In this document: piece by piece, positions 43,596 to 54,539 of the stretch
Numbering within the stretch: position 1 is the stretch's first letter
How the letters are laid out: each line of letters opens with the position of its first letter
DNA from: Cristatella mucedo
Lineage: Eukaryota > Bryozoa > Phylactolaemata > Cristatellidae
NCBI GenBank assembly: GCA_009760855.2
Contig: WPIO01000146.1
Span: forward strand, 746,001-810,000
DNA length: 64,000 bases
Direction of reading: 5' to 3'
The notes under the pieces: model-generated
Seen by the model: only the letters and a program-made list of their open reading frames with translations
What the model was told of the DNA's origin: nothing
Database searches by the model: none
Position numbers and translations under genes: made by a program

Positions 43596-44224
43596 CTGTG
43601 CTTAAAAAAGCAAGTGCAGACCATTACTCGTGTAAATCAGTGATGGCTACAAAGCTAACTGGCTTCAGGCTTACCAAGTGTAAAAACTGCATGCATAATA
43701 AGTCCTAGTCATTTCAAAAACAGTAAAAATGTCGTTTCCAAAGCGCCCAGCAGGAATTAAATTTCTATACAGGTCTTCATTACCTGATGCACTCAAAGCA
43801 GTTAATGATATTTAATTAGTAGCGAGGTACAACTAATGATGCCTTTTTATATTTTCTTATACTTCAACTTTAAATATTAATTCAAATATTGTTAAAGTTA
43901 TTTATTAGATGCAATAGCTACAAGGAAACAACGAGGGAAATTTCAAGTCCAGACAAGCATTTAAAAATTGAAAATACCTAAGTTAAGCATGTACACGCAC
44001 TCAAGAACACTCTCGTAGCTACCGGTTTGTAGGACTTTCGGTTAGCAACTGGATCCACGTATACTCATGCAAATATGACCACTCTAAGTAGGCATCAAGA
44101 ACGGCAAGTTTGGTGGGGCGCATACAATGTTGATCGCTCTTGGTCGCGACTGTCCCAGTTTGAGAACACACAAATCCACATGAGAAAATGCACCCAGAAA
44201 AAAAAAGTATTGTAAACAAACTAA
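43596..44224. other. no recognised feature
   Basis: About 630 bases. Minus-strand frames at 44019-44290 contain a T-rich hydrophobic start that comes from a poly-T run; no family seen. Confidence 0.35.
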
Positions 44225-44320
44225 TAATAATCTTAAATAACAATAATGTTGATACAACCACAACACACAACTCAAAATCTTTCTGGGCACTTTACGTTTG
44301 CTTCACACGAAGGTGGCCAT
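44225..44320 (-). mobile_element. LINE-A 3' end, very degraded
   Basis: AATAATAATCTTAAATAACAATAATG tail-like start, then AAAATCTTTCTGGGCACTTTACGTTTGCT, which matches half the hairpin and UTR. Confidence 0.45.
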
Positions 44321-44599
44321 CTCATTTTTTGAGCATTGCTGTGTTTCCATCGCCACGCCTACGAGTATTTCAATAGATTTTAGTAATCCGTCCGAGCCAA
44401 GGCCTAATCTCAAAGCTTCCATAACATTTTTCTGACTGAAAGATGCACAGTTTTAAATCACGTTTGCCTGCTAGCAACCATCTCTTAAATCACACATATG
44501 CTATCTCCTTACTGATTGATTGATCCGGTGATGTAGCCGATGACTTTTTTTCGTCTTTGTCAGCAATATAGACAACATCAGAGAGTTCATTACTTAAGT

Positions 44600-45275
44600 C
44601 AAAGCATCCTCACTACTTGCGGCCTACCGACCTGTGCACTCAAGCTCGTACAGCTGGTGCAAAACTTTGCACATAGGCTTGTCTGCTGCAAGCCTCGCAG
44701 TGGACATATCACATGACTTTTCGACGACAGGCACTGGCTCGCAGTCAAGCAAGGCATCGAATTCAAGGTTTTATCACTCAATATTAGGTTCCTTCATTAT
44801 TTGGCTCCCGCTTACCTATCAGAACTACTCTTCCACTAGACTAAAAATCACACCACCCGAACTGCAGAATCGAGAAGTTTAACCGTTCTTCATACAAGCC
44901 TCAAATCTTTTGAAGACCGTGACCTTGATTCGTTCTCTCCCAAAGCTTGGAACTCACTACAGACCCGAGTCACGACATCTCTTGATTCTTCCACATTTAA
45001 AAGAAATTAGAAGTGCATTTATTAATGACAGCATTTAGTGGATCCCCATTATTAGTTCTTTACGTGCTCATGCATGCTGACACTGTTGGAAGCAGCGACT
45101 AACAACACTTGCATGCTGACCCCGTGCATGTCATGAATATTCTCATTATTCGTAGTGTTTATTGAGCAATACGCGACTAACCATTAGATCGTGCTTCTTT
45201 TTCAGCACATTTAAGTGCCTAGAAAGAGATTGATTACTCTGAGGGCGCTGTATCGAGGATATAATTTTTATCTGT
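44600..45275 (+). mobile_element. LINE-A C-terminus to 3' end, old
   Basis: Plus strand from CGGCCTACCGACCTGTGCACTC through LVQLVQNF-like, SGHIT and LRSFEDR regions to UTR, hairpin and a decayed tail. Frames 44599-44882 are broken. Confidence 0.85.
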
Positions 45276-45454
45276 ACTATTATTATCCTCACTGCACTTA
45301 GTTCCCTGAGAACCATCAACACATGATTTCGTGTTATAGATTCCATCCGGCAATTCAGTGTCTGAATTCAAGGCTATCACGAGTTACCTCATCAAAAATT
45401 CATCTCCAAGTCAAAAAGAAAGACAAGCCCTCTAGATCCTATTTCAGTTCTTCT
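45276..45454. other. no recognised feature
   Basis: Short spacer, nothing recognised. Confidence 0.3.
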
Positions 45455-45560
45455 CGACCAAGACCGCGAGTCTGAATACCAGAGGGCTACACTTTAAGGC
45501 CGAATGGAAGTGGTCATGATAGTCATTAAGGCTCTTCTGCAGCTTAAAAAGTGAGAGCAT
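45455..45560 (+). mobile_element. possible degenerate SINE
   Basis: GTGGTCATGATAGTCATTAAGGCTCTTCTG matches the SINE body, and CGAGTCTGAATACC resembles its B-box. The rest is too diverged to be sure. Confidence 0.4.
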
Positions 45561-45866
45561 CAAATCATGACCATGTCCTTAGCATCTTTTTTTGCCTGGC
45601 AAATTCTAAATGGCTGTTTAAGGAAAATGATTGATAGAGCAAAGCTCAACAAAAAAAGATAGCATGAGCAAATCAAAAAACCTTATAGTGACTTGTAGAG
45701 TTGACAAGGCCTATTTATTTTTACAAAGCACAAACGTACAGGCTTTCAAATTAGGTTTTAACCAGTAGCACAGCATATATATATATTAGTACTACTTACA
45801 TATAGGCATATGGTTTGTATTGTAATTGCGAGTGCGACTATAACCAACATTCATCAACTAACTTGT
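45561..45866. other. no recognised feature
   Basis: About 300 bases, AT-rich, with a short (TA)n run near 45776. Confidence 0.35.
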
Positions 45867-46025
45867 GAGCTGTGACGGTACACAAAGTAAGGCCGATGAT
45901 TTTCACGACCTCGGTCCCAAGGTCGTCGGTTCACATCCTGAGGTGGGCGACCCTTTATTGCTGCTGCAAGTGGTAGAGATAGCCATAAAGGCTCTTCTGT
46001 CACTATACAACACAGGCTGCTAAAA
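45867..46025 (+). mobile_element. tRNA-derived SINE
   Basis: Plus strand. GGTACACAAAGTAAGGCCG head, CACGACCTCGGTCCCAAGG stem, CGGTTCACATCC B-box, GAGATAGCCATAAAGGCTCTT body. The tail is not kept. Confidence 0.8.
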
Positions 46026-46065
46026 CTTCCAGTATTTTGTTAAAGAAACTTAAAAACGAACCTAA

Positions 46066-46425
46066 TGTATTACAGATTGGAACTCACTCCCGACCCCTGT
46101 GTCACGACATATGACTTGTCCACATTAAGAAAGAAACTAAAAACGTACCCATTTAGGACAGCATTTAGTGTGTCCCAGTGGTTCACGCTTTATTTGCTAA
46201 TGTGTGCTGACACAGTGCATGCTATCACTAACCACACTTGCCTGCTGACCCAGTGCATGGCATCCCTAACCATGGTATTCACGTTGTTCATCAAGCATAA
46301 TATGACTCACCATTCAGTCGCATTTCCCTTGGCAGCAAATTTAAAGCACCTAGGAAGAGATTGAGTTCTCGGAGGACGCTTTATCAAGTACATTATTATC
46401 GTTATTAGTATAATAATTATTATTA
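46066..46425 (+). mobile_element. LINE-A 3' end
   Basis: Plus strand from the WNSLP region (frame 46065-46364) through RTYPFRTAFS, UTR, hairpin and (ATT)n tail. Confidence 0.85.
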
Positions 46426-46977
46426 TTGGGCATTGAAGGTTCGCAATCATCATTAATTAGCCTTACAATATCAGCGAAACAATTAGCTGCAATTCAAAAG
46501 TAAGGAACATATTTAATAAGCCACATCTCACAAATAAGGACGATATTAGCAAGGATAAACTAGAATAAAACAATGCAGCTCAATAGAGGGGATTATTTGT
46601 CCAGAGTCAATATCAGTTGATATTCTGTTGACTTATTTTTGCCTGGCTTGGTCGCATTATTAAGGCTTCGGGCAATGATAATGTTTCATATAAGACTTCG
46701 CCTACACTGGAATGATTTTCAGAAACCGTTTATGTATCGTGGAATTTTTTCCTAAGTACAACAGATAATACTAATAATATGTTCTATAGTTCCCAATGAA
46801 AACTTAAGGTCTCTGTACGCTCTTTATACTTTAAGCAATGAATTTCTTGTAAAAATCAGTCACGCATGGTCTCGGGCTCATGCCTTTTCGGAAGTGCATA
46901 AAGGTACAGGCAGTCGAAACAAGTGCTCTCTCACATTCGGAACTCTCAGTAATTGCGTTTACAATAGTACTGGCTTT

Positions 46978-46978
<1 letters not shown>
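46426..46978. other. no recognised feature
   Basis: About 550 bases of AT-rich DNA, nothing recognised. Confidence 0.35.

Positions 46979-47044
<66 letters not shown>
46979..47044 (+). repeat. perfect (CT)n microsatellite, about 66 bases
   Basis: About 33 uninterrupted CT units. It creates artefactual Leu/Ser-repeat frames on both sides. Confidence 0.98.
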
Positions 47045-47048
<4 letters not shown>

Positions 47049-47734
47049 TGCTAATGCCTTATCACATCGAAAACATGATCATTAACTCATTGACATGCTT
47101 TCAATTCAACACAAATAAAAGCCTCCAAAATGAATTAAATCTGTTAGAATGCAATGAAACTGCCTTTTCATTCTTTTTCTATGCCTGGTACGTAATTATT
47201 GTGGGCAGTGCACTACTTTTAAACCCAAACCTGAAGTGTAGAACCAGATCTTGCTGCCAGCTTAACTATATTCTCCTCCACAATGCTTGTGCTCATTTAT
47301 TTAAAAGCTGCACCACTAAAGCTATTGAAGCGTTAATCTGAAGATACTGTTATCATCTGAAGATTTTTCTCAGGATCTTTAACGGGTAATCAAGTGTTGT
47401 ACAAAATATGGTTCTGCCAAACTTTCGAAACGGTCAAGCAAATCACTAGCAGCTTCTGCCCTATTCTGGATATCACCTTCAAAATGAAAGAAATGAATGA
47501 ATGCAGAATGAGTGCACTAGCTTTAATGCCAAGGATGCCAACACTAACCCATGCTTCGTTGCAAACATCAGACTTTCACAGCTTAAGGCAACACCATCAG
47601 GCTGATCTTTGCTGCATTCAAAAAATTTAGTTTTGTAGCTCTGTAAATTATGTAGCCAACTCTTACACTTTTGCAAGTACCCCTGCCCACTTAGTAAAAG
47701 ATTGCACTTTGTGCTGAAAACAATTTGTTTCCAT
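47045..47734. other. no recognised feature
   Basis: About 690 bases. A minus-strand frame (47479-47676) has an acceptor-like TTTTTTGAATGCAG near 47613, but its phase fits neither neighbouring candidate exon. Confidence 0.35.
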
Positions 47735-48060
47735 CGCAGTTTCCATTATTGCACCACCACTCGCCGATATGAATATGGAGCAAATCAAGCATCATATTGA
47801 ATTTCGGATCCTCTTACTATAATGTTTGCGTCCTTCCATTCTCTTGTCCCAGCCCAACAGTCTGAAATAGTTTCACATTAGACCTCCTGTTGCACCGCCT
47901 AGAAATCTGAATCTGCTTGAATACTTGCTCCTGTTACTAACTTCAAATTCTTTAGAGAACCGGGGTCAAGTTACAAAATTCCCAAAGTTTACAAATCGCA
48001 ACCAGCCTATATCACATTTCTACTAAAGTAAAGACGTTCGAAAGAAGCTGAAACCTAACT
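47735..48060 (+). mobile_element. ancient LINE-A remnant
   Basis: Weak plus-strand similarity: CAGTTTCCATTATTGCACCACCACTCGCCG (SCHITPLLAD region), TCCTTCCATTCTCT (SLHSM), AAATTCTTTAGAGAACCG (LKSFGDR). Confidence 0.5.
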
Positions 48061-48391
48061 GCATAAAAAAATCTTTGCTCAATTGGAGTAAATTATCCTG
48101 TTCTTATAAGTGATTGAGTAATAGGTAACTGTGAGCGTCAAAGCTAAAAGAAAAATCATTCCTTTCATTCAGACTGCATCAGCATTGCTTACCTGAGCCG
48201 GATCGCGTTTTACTAATTGGTGAGCAAACAACAGGAGACCAAAATCATTTTGCATGCTAGCCTGATACTAATTTTTTTGAAGGGTTTCTTAAGAATAATG
48301 TTTTGCTTTTTAAATGTTGGCAAGTTTTTCTATGGCAGAAATTTTTAAAGCACATGCAAAATTATTTTCTAACTAGGTGCAATCACTAAAA
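48061..48391. other. no recognised feature
   Basis: About 330 bases, nothing recognised. Confidence 0.35.
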
Positions 48392-48945
48392 ATAGGATTG
48401 ACTTCAGGGTTTTGTCGCTCACTTTTAGGTCCCTTCATTCTATGGCTCCAGCCTATCTGTCAGATATACTACCCCATCAGGCCAAGCATCGTACCACCCA
48501 CTTTTCGTAATCCAACAGTCTAGAAATACCTCATACAAACCTCAAATCCTTTGGAGACCGTGCATTTAGTTCATATGCTCCCAAAGCCTGGAACTCCCTC
48601 CTGACCTGCGTCAGAACATCCCATGACCTGACCACATGTAAAAGGAACCTAAAAACACACCTATTTAGGACAGCATTTAGTGGGTGCCTGTGATTCGTCC
48701 TTGATGTGCTTATGCGTGCTGACACTGTGCATGCTGCCACTAACCACATTTGCATGCTGACCCTGTGCATGTCACCCCTAACCATATTATTCATTTCGTT
48801 TGTTTTTTCAAGCATGATTTTACTTACCATTCAATTGCATTTCACTTTACAGCAAATGTAAAGCGCCTAGAGAGACTAAGTTCTCTGAGGGCGCTTTATC
48901 AAGTGAATTATTACTATTATTATTATTATTATTACTAGTTTTACA
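48392..48945 (+). mobile_element. LINE-A 3' end, well conserved
   Basis: Plus strand from IDFRVLSLTFRSLHSM to hairpin and (ATT)n tail. CAATCACT just before the 5' end and CAATCGCT after the tail may be a target duplication with one mismatch, but this is weak. Confidence 0.9.
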
Positions 48946-49080
48946 ATAATTACAATCGCTGGTGCCCAGTGCCCGTGAGGTGACCCCTCAACTTTTAAAA
49001 AGAGAGGACAATCTACCAGTCAAAGTTTTCATGTGGGTGCGGCAACAAAAGGAAATGTTAATATTTGGAGTCAATCTTAC

Positions 49081-49491
49081 CACAACTAGTGACATTTGGC
49101 AAGTTCTGATCCATGAATTCCATGACCACAGCACTTCGATTATTGCCACTGGCAACACAGGTGATTCTATTGAGAGCTTTGATTGAAGCTGATGAATTCG
49201 CTGCCAAAGAGAGGTCAAAGTCAACCGTAAATTGCTTCTGCTTACGGCCTTGGGGGATGCTGCTGCACGTAGTCTTTGCAGTATTAAAGAATTCACGGCC
49301 AGCATCCGAAAGTTGAAAGAAGCTGTCCACACTGCATACTGCAATTGACAAAGATTTCCCACCGCTTTCAAGAAACACTAGGCTTGTCGAGGTGATAAAT
49401 ATTCCTTCAGGTGATTTCACGTGGCATCTAACATTGAAATCGGACTGTTGAGGAATGCACTCGGGAAATTCTGCAGTAACTTCTTCGAAAT
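49081..49491 (-). CDS. exon encoding an Ig-like extracellular module
   Basis: Minus strand. Acceptor CTTTCTTTTAG lies immediately before 49491 and donor GTAAGA immediately after 49081. Between them are 411 bases, exactly 137 codons, open throughout and phase 1 at both ends, the usual phase of shuffled extracellular domains. The peptide has six cysteines (PEC, VRC, AVC, TTC, ITC, TSC). VRC-HVKS resembles an Ig B-strand and NRITCVASGNNRSA an Ig F/G-strand turn. Sequons NSS, NRS and NVT predict an extracellular, glycosylated domain. No membrane segment. The usual Ig tryptophan is not evident and the spacing between the two main cysteines is long, so the fold call is tentative; another beta-sandwich is possible. 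Neighbouring exons were not identified with certainty; a stalk/TM candidate lies downstream at 43414-43595. The absence of stops over 411 bases in a repeat-ridden region argues for a gene or very recent pseudogene. Confidence 0.6.
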
Positions 49492-50235
49492 CTAAAAGAA
49501 AGCGCAGCAGCATTAGTGATGTACCATTTGAAAATGAAGTTTAATAAACCATATGTTAGTAACGGCAGAAACAACCTTTTACAGTGAAACATTTGGACCA
49601 ATAGATTGGGATAATATAGAGCATTCAAATCAGAAAAAGGAAACTCGCAGAGCCACGTATATCACTTTGAAATTCCAACATATATCAAGACAACGTTTTC
49701 TTCGCTAGTTTTTGTCAACCGGTTTTCGGAGGCAGGCGTCCTGCATGTACCAATAAGTTAAATCCTTTAGAAAGACATTTCAGCTGATAATTCAAACTGC
49801 ATTGACAATTACATGCAATTGATTACAAGGGTAGCTACAATCAATAACACATTCTGATAATGATGTATTAATAGTGTTTAAATGCTTGCTGAACACTAGT
49901 TTAGGTCTGAGGGTATAAGTGGAACGGTGGAGACAAAAGTCCTAATCTTATTGCAGAAATTCAGCTGCGACTAAGGCAAGCAATTGTGTGCCTTGTTTAC
50001 CCTAGTAATACTTGTTCACAATATCTCTCATTCGACAGGTATTTGTTGGGAACTTGGATCTCTGAACTGCTAATCTTACATAAAGTCGCGCATGCAAAGG
50101 AAGAATAGTGAAGTAAAAGCCAAACATCTACTCAGTTTCAAAGATTTTGCCACTTTTTAGTTACATTTCGGGCTATATTTAAATACATTTGGCAGTGCAT
50201 GGCCGCGATTGCCGAAAATCGAGATTTATCATTTT
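49492..50235. other. no recognised feature (intron-like)
   Basis: About 740 bases upstream of the Ig-like exon on its strand. No repeat or further exon recognised. Confidence 0.35.
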
Positions 50236-50419
50236 GGATAAATAAATAAATAAATCATAGCTGATTAAACAGCCTCTTTTTTATAACGGCAGAAGAGCCT
50301 TTACGGCTATCACCACCGCTTGCAGTGGCGATTAAAAATCGCCCACAGCAGGAATCGAACCAACAACCTCGGGACCGAGGTCGTGAAAGCAACCACCTTA
50401 CCTAGTATGCCATGGCATC
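50236..50419 (-). mobile_element. tRNA-derived SINE, well conserved
   Basis: Minus strand. Tail (AAAT)n read in reverse at 50238-50256, TGATTAAACAGCCTC, body CTTTACGGCTATCACCACC, B-box as GGAATCGAACC (50350-50360), stem CCTCGGGACCGAGG, head CACCTTACCTAGTATGCC. Confidence 0.9.
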
Positions 50420-51344
50420 TATTACAAAATTGCCTATTTGGTAATATTACTTATACAAGTATGTTTTGGAAATGTAACATTTAAATCACAGTTTAAATAT
50501 AATGCTGATTTAATATAAATAGCAAAGTAATAGATCTTACATAGCATACGCCTACACTTACAATGAAGCTGCTTAGAATTGACGATTATGCAACTCTACA
50601 AGCTTCACAAGTACCTGGATCTACTAAGGTCTGACAAATTGGAATATAAGTCGTTTACGCTGCGGACGTAAGTAAACATATTATTTATTGGTGCCTTGCT
50701 TCTGGTTTGCATCTCAGTTAGGAATTTGTGTATATAGAAGTAATGTTTGTGTATATTTTCAGAAATATTTATTCCATTCTATAATTGTTGAATTTTGAGA
50801 ACTATTTCCAGCAAGTATTCGACTGTCAGACAAATCGTGCACATTTTATCCAGACATTCCTAATTGAGTTTCACCACCTTTTATCCATCAGAAATATAAA
50901 TATATAACAGCTTAATAAGTGTGCTAGGAATGCACTCGTAAATAGTGGAATCCAACATGGCTTTTTCTTCGTTCATAGTCTTCCAGGCTCTTTGCTGGTG
51001 GTGACAATGCTTATTACTTTTGGCATGTGCTCTCACAAAATCCTGTCTTGAAATCACTCTAAAAATTTCTTGCTGGAAATTTACAGCCTAATACTACTTC
51101 GCAGGTATTAAAAATCCCGTAAAATTAGACTTCAAATCAATCTTGCAACTTTCTAATTCTCCCAGCTTGGATGCTTTAAACTTTAACTGAGAAGCTTCAA
51201 AAAACGAGCAAGAGCAGCCTTATCCTCAAGCACAGAGAAGAGGGAGAGATAACTACTGGAATGCCATGGCCAACCTTTTATACACAATTAATAATTCGAA
51301 CCTGCTTAGGTACTCGAAGTTCTAATAACCATAATAAATACACA
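50420..51344. other. no recognised feature
   Basis: About 920 bases of AT-rich DNA, no open frame of note. Confidence 0.35.
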
Positions 51345-52380
51345 TTTTTAGAAAGCCCTTGAACAATTTAATATATTTGTATGCCCTTCAAAAAAGCCGT
51401 ACAGAAAGCACGACCATACAGTTATGTAGTCAAGCCAAACATGGTTAGACGAGAAAAGGAGAGGGTCGCAATGCAAATGTGATTAGGGTGGGATGCACAT
51501 ATTTTGCACCCTTTAGCGCATTAAGACTGAATAACATGGACTCACTCAATTTTGTAATAAGTAGATGCATGTTTAGCTTTTATGTAAATGTCGTCAAGTC
51601 TTGGCATGGCAGGCCGTCAGTCAAATGTGACTTCTAGGCATTGGAAGCATATAATCTTAAGGGACAGTCATCAAGGAATTTCAGGTTCATACATGAGCAT
51701 TACCAAATATATCCCGGAAAGCTTATGGTACGCGGCCTTGAAAGGTTGTGGACATATCTGATAGGCAGTCTAGAGCTACAGAAAGAGCAGATGTAAATGT
51801 GACCGAGAGGGCGTGCTGGTCGGCATGAAGTGAAACGTGGTAACTTCGAGGCTAACAACAGAGACACCAACCTAAAACGTTTTGAGCAAACGGAAAGCAC
51901 CTGATTGCATAAGCATGTAGACCGGCTAGCTGCGAATTATGGAAGTCGAGACAGGATGTCGAAAGTGCACCGGCCAATTTGAATAGAGTGTCGTTGCCTA
52001 AGAAAGTCAGAATTTCGGCAATGCCACAAAAAAGGCAGACGTTGAAAAGAAGGCAGACGTTACTGTGGGGCTGCTGTGGTTGTCTAATGATACGTCACCA
52101 TAGAACTAGACACCTAGACCTCATGCAGATGCAATAAAACACAGGCTCCTAGCGTCGATTTATATGGCTTAAGCTTTTCACTTCTTAATACAACTAGGTA
52201 AGCCCATAACTATTTATTTGGTTTTATGTTCCATTCATCAAGGAAAGTTTGCTGCCATCCACATGCTTATGTCATATATATATATGCAGTTAGGAAGTTG
52301 GAGGAATTTGTATGCTCGATGGCTGGGAAGGTTCGAACCAAAGGTAAGACCTAAGTTCAGCTTCATTGAAATGAAAGCCT
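51345..52380 (-). mobile_element. LINE-A, old copy
   Basis: Minus strand from the UTR (hairpin lost) to motif C (GCTCGATGGCTGGGAAGGTTCG, then the HFHF-like end near 52375). Strongly diverged, no open frames; an (AT)n slip at 52274. Confidence 0.8.
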
Positions 52381-52388
52381 TAAAATTA

Positions 52389-52430
52389 CCAGCTGGTTTA
52401 ACAGCCTCTTTTGTATAGCGGCAGAAGAGC
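52389..52430 (-). mobile_element. SINE 3' end fragment
   Basis: CAGCTGGTTTAACAGCCTC then TTTGTATAGCGGCAGAAGAGC, the 3' third of the SINE, placed right after the LINE-A copy. Confidence 0.7.
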
Positions 52431-52611
52431 ATGATGATACATAATCTTTCACTGAAATTAAATCTGAATCTGTCAAATCTAATAAATCTTTCAAGATCAC
52501 GACGATGCAATCCAACGTATGGTGAATTTTCGTCACTCCAGCATGCGTTGTACTACAACTGTGAATACTTTGATGGACGAAAAGCCTTATTGGATAGCCT
52601 AGAATTATAGT

Positions 52612-52795
52612 TATAAAAATAACGATAACAATGCATACGATATAGAGCTCTCAGAGAAGTTAATCTCAATCTGGCAACTATACAATGGCTGGAAAGTAAG
52701 CAAAATGGAAGGTTTGGTGGTTGCAAGCTCCATGACAACAAGCCTAACGTGATTAATGGCAGCATTCGCAGTGTCTGCACGAATAAGAATGCCTC
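52612..52795 (-). mobile_element. LINE-A 3' end, degraded
   Basis: Minus strand. AACAATGCATACGATATAGAGCTCTCAGAGAAGTTAATCTC, then UTR words ending in CAGCATTCGCAGTGTCTGCACG. Confidence 0.6.
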
Positions 52796-52924
52796 GTCAC
52801 CAAGGATCAAGTAGCATTACGAAGCGGTAGTCTAGAAACAATAAATTTGCTTTCAGCATGGCATATACACAGCACATATTAACGCTAGAATCGTATCATG
52901 GTTATAACAATATTACGTTAACAT

Positions 52925-52943
52925 GGCATCGTCTGAGAACTGA

Positions 52944-53020
<77 letters not shown>

Positions 53021-53060
53021 GGAACTTTACAGATGCTGCATACAAAGCATTATCAAGTGT
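52925..53060 (-). mobile_element. LINE-A 3' end split by a microsatellite
   Basis: GTCTGAGAACTGAATTTC before and CTAGGAACTTTACAGATGCTGCA after the TC run correspond to the two halves of the LINE-A 3' hairpin in minus orientation, normally joined by CTCTTTCTAGG. Confidence 0.6.
52947..53019 (+). repeat. perfect (TC)n microsatellite, 73 bases
   Basis: About 36 TC units. It sits exactly at the CTCTTTCT of a LINE-A 3' hairpin and is the likely expansion of that seed. Confidence 0.98.
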
Positions 53061-53399
53061 TTGGTGGTAACATCCCCAAGCAGCAAGCATAGTGGAAGCA
53101 GGTACATGCAAATGAAGGACTAGTGACAAAGGCCAAGGCTAGAATAAGAGATGAACGCCTTTAACTTTTTTCTTTTTGTTCTCAATTCGTATCTGTGAAA
53201 AGTCACTGACCACCGAGGCTGTGGAAACAACAGATTGTTAGAACTATTTATCCTGAATTTCAGTACCTGTTAAATAATTACTGGCAGATTTAAAATGTTA
53301 ATATTCACCTTTTGCTTGAAGCAAGCACTACAAGACCTCCGGTAGATTATTTCACTCTGCTACCTCGCCAAGACGTAGACTAATCATGTCCAAACAGTT
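53061..53399. other. no recognised feature
   Basis: About 340 bases, nothing recognised. Confidence 0.35.
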
Positions 53400-53696
53400 A
53401 TTCGATAAGCTCTTCCGAAGACAGGAAAACGGATTGCATTGTGAAACCCCAAGCTGGTATACTGCCATGGCCACCTTTCATAAAACCCCTTACAGTCCAG
53501 TTCTTTACTGATCTACAAGGCCCGAGATGGCTTGGCACCATATCTACCTGAAGTGCTGCACTACTTTTAGTCTCCTCGTGCCGTGAGGTAAAAGAATTAG
53601 CTGTTCCATTCTTCTGATTAAAGACCGTTGGCGACAGAAGCTTTAGCTCTGCAGGTCCTAGACTGTGGAACTCACTTCCAAAATTCGTAGGCAACG
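53400..53696 (+). mobile_element. LINE-B C-terminus, 5' of nested LINE-A
   Basis: Plus strand. ATCTACAAGGCCCGAGATGGCTTGGCACCATATCTACC corresponds to the K(A)-GLAPYL motif of L2 proteins; GCTCTGCAGGTCCTAGACTG and TGGAACTCAC give the LWNS region. Interrupted at 53696. Confidence 0.75.
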
Positions 53697-53955
53697 ACAA
53701 TAATAATAATAATGCTCTTGATACAGTGTCCTCAGAGAACTCAATCTCTTTCTAGGTGTTTTATATTTGCTGCAAAGGAGTTATAATTGAATGGTTAGTA
53801 GTAGTATGCTCAATAAACACCGAGAATAACATGGTAAGGGTCAGCACGGATAAGCACATGAAGGACGAATTAAAGGGACCCACTAAATGCTGTCCTAAAT
53901 AGGCGTTGTTTTGAGTTCTTTTTAAATGTGGTCAAGTCATGGGATGTTGTGACAA
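53697..53955 (-). mobile_element. LINE-A 3' end inserted in LINE-B
   Basis: Minus strand, (AAT)n tail, hairpin, UTR with a deletion of about 50 bases near 53838, truncated at GGGATGTTGTGAC. LINE-B sequence resumes directly after. Confidence 0.85.
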
Positions 53956-54055
53956 AAGCTTAGGCTGAAGAGTGCACCATAAACTCTGCTCCCTAACACC
54001 CACACAGTCTTTGTGACCTTTTGGAATTGTGAAAATAAATACCTTGCATTAAATA
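53956..54055 (+). mobile_element. LINE-B 3' UTR, 3' of nested LINE-A
   Basis: GCTTAGGCTGAAGAGTGC, then CACCCACACAGTCTTTGTGACC, matching 22358-22430. Shows that the LINE-A insertion split one LINE-B copy. Confidence 0.6.
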
Positions 54056-54311
54056 ACAATTTCATGTGAAGTTTTAGAATTTAAAGTTAAATGTTAGCTA
54101 TTAGAGGGCACGGTGCTGTATCTTAAAGCTAACGAGGCTGCCATGTGCATGCAACAAGTTTTCAACCAATACAAAAGCTTTACAGAAATAAAACCTACCA
54201 CAAAATATTAGTTCTTAATCCTTTCACTTGTGCAAAGACTCACAATGGCATTATAATATTCACCAAATACGCATCAAAGAACTGAACTTTTGAAGTGGGA
54301 ATTCTATGCTG
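54056..54311. other. no recognised feature
   Basis: About 250 bases, AT-rich. Confidence 0.3.
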
Positions 54312-54384
54312 CAGGGCTGAGACCCAAGTCTAGCAGAAAATCAGCATACTAGTGCTCTAGGAACCTCTGCACTAAGCCACCATG
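54312..54384 (-). repeat. tRNA-like remnant
   Basis: Minus strand: GGTGGCTTAGTGCAGAGG resembles a D-arm/A-box, AGAGCACTAG an anticodon-stem region, and CTTGGGTCTCAGCCC a T-arm with a mutated B-box. Not the same family as the main SINE. No intact acceptor stem. Confidence 0.4.
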
Positions 54385-54539
54385 TGATACACTTAGGAAT
54401 CAGGCTTCCCAGCTCTCACGTTTTCAGAAATGCATTAGTCCCAAAACAGGAGGAACTGACATCTGCCCTGCTATCACCACCGTCTCGCCCACTTGACTCT
54501 TGATAGACCACACTTCCAGTTTGTAAGGTATATTGCACA

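Noticed and set aside
46880-47341. 153-codon frame with a long Leu/Ser repeat
   Set aside because: The repeat is the translation of a perfect (CT)n microsatellite; the rest shows no domain.
47479-47676. Minus-strand frame with an acceptor-like site as another receptor exon
   Set aside because: Its only open phase does not fit the neighbouring candidate exons and no clean donor follows.
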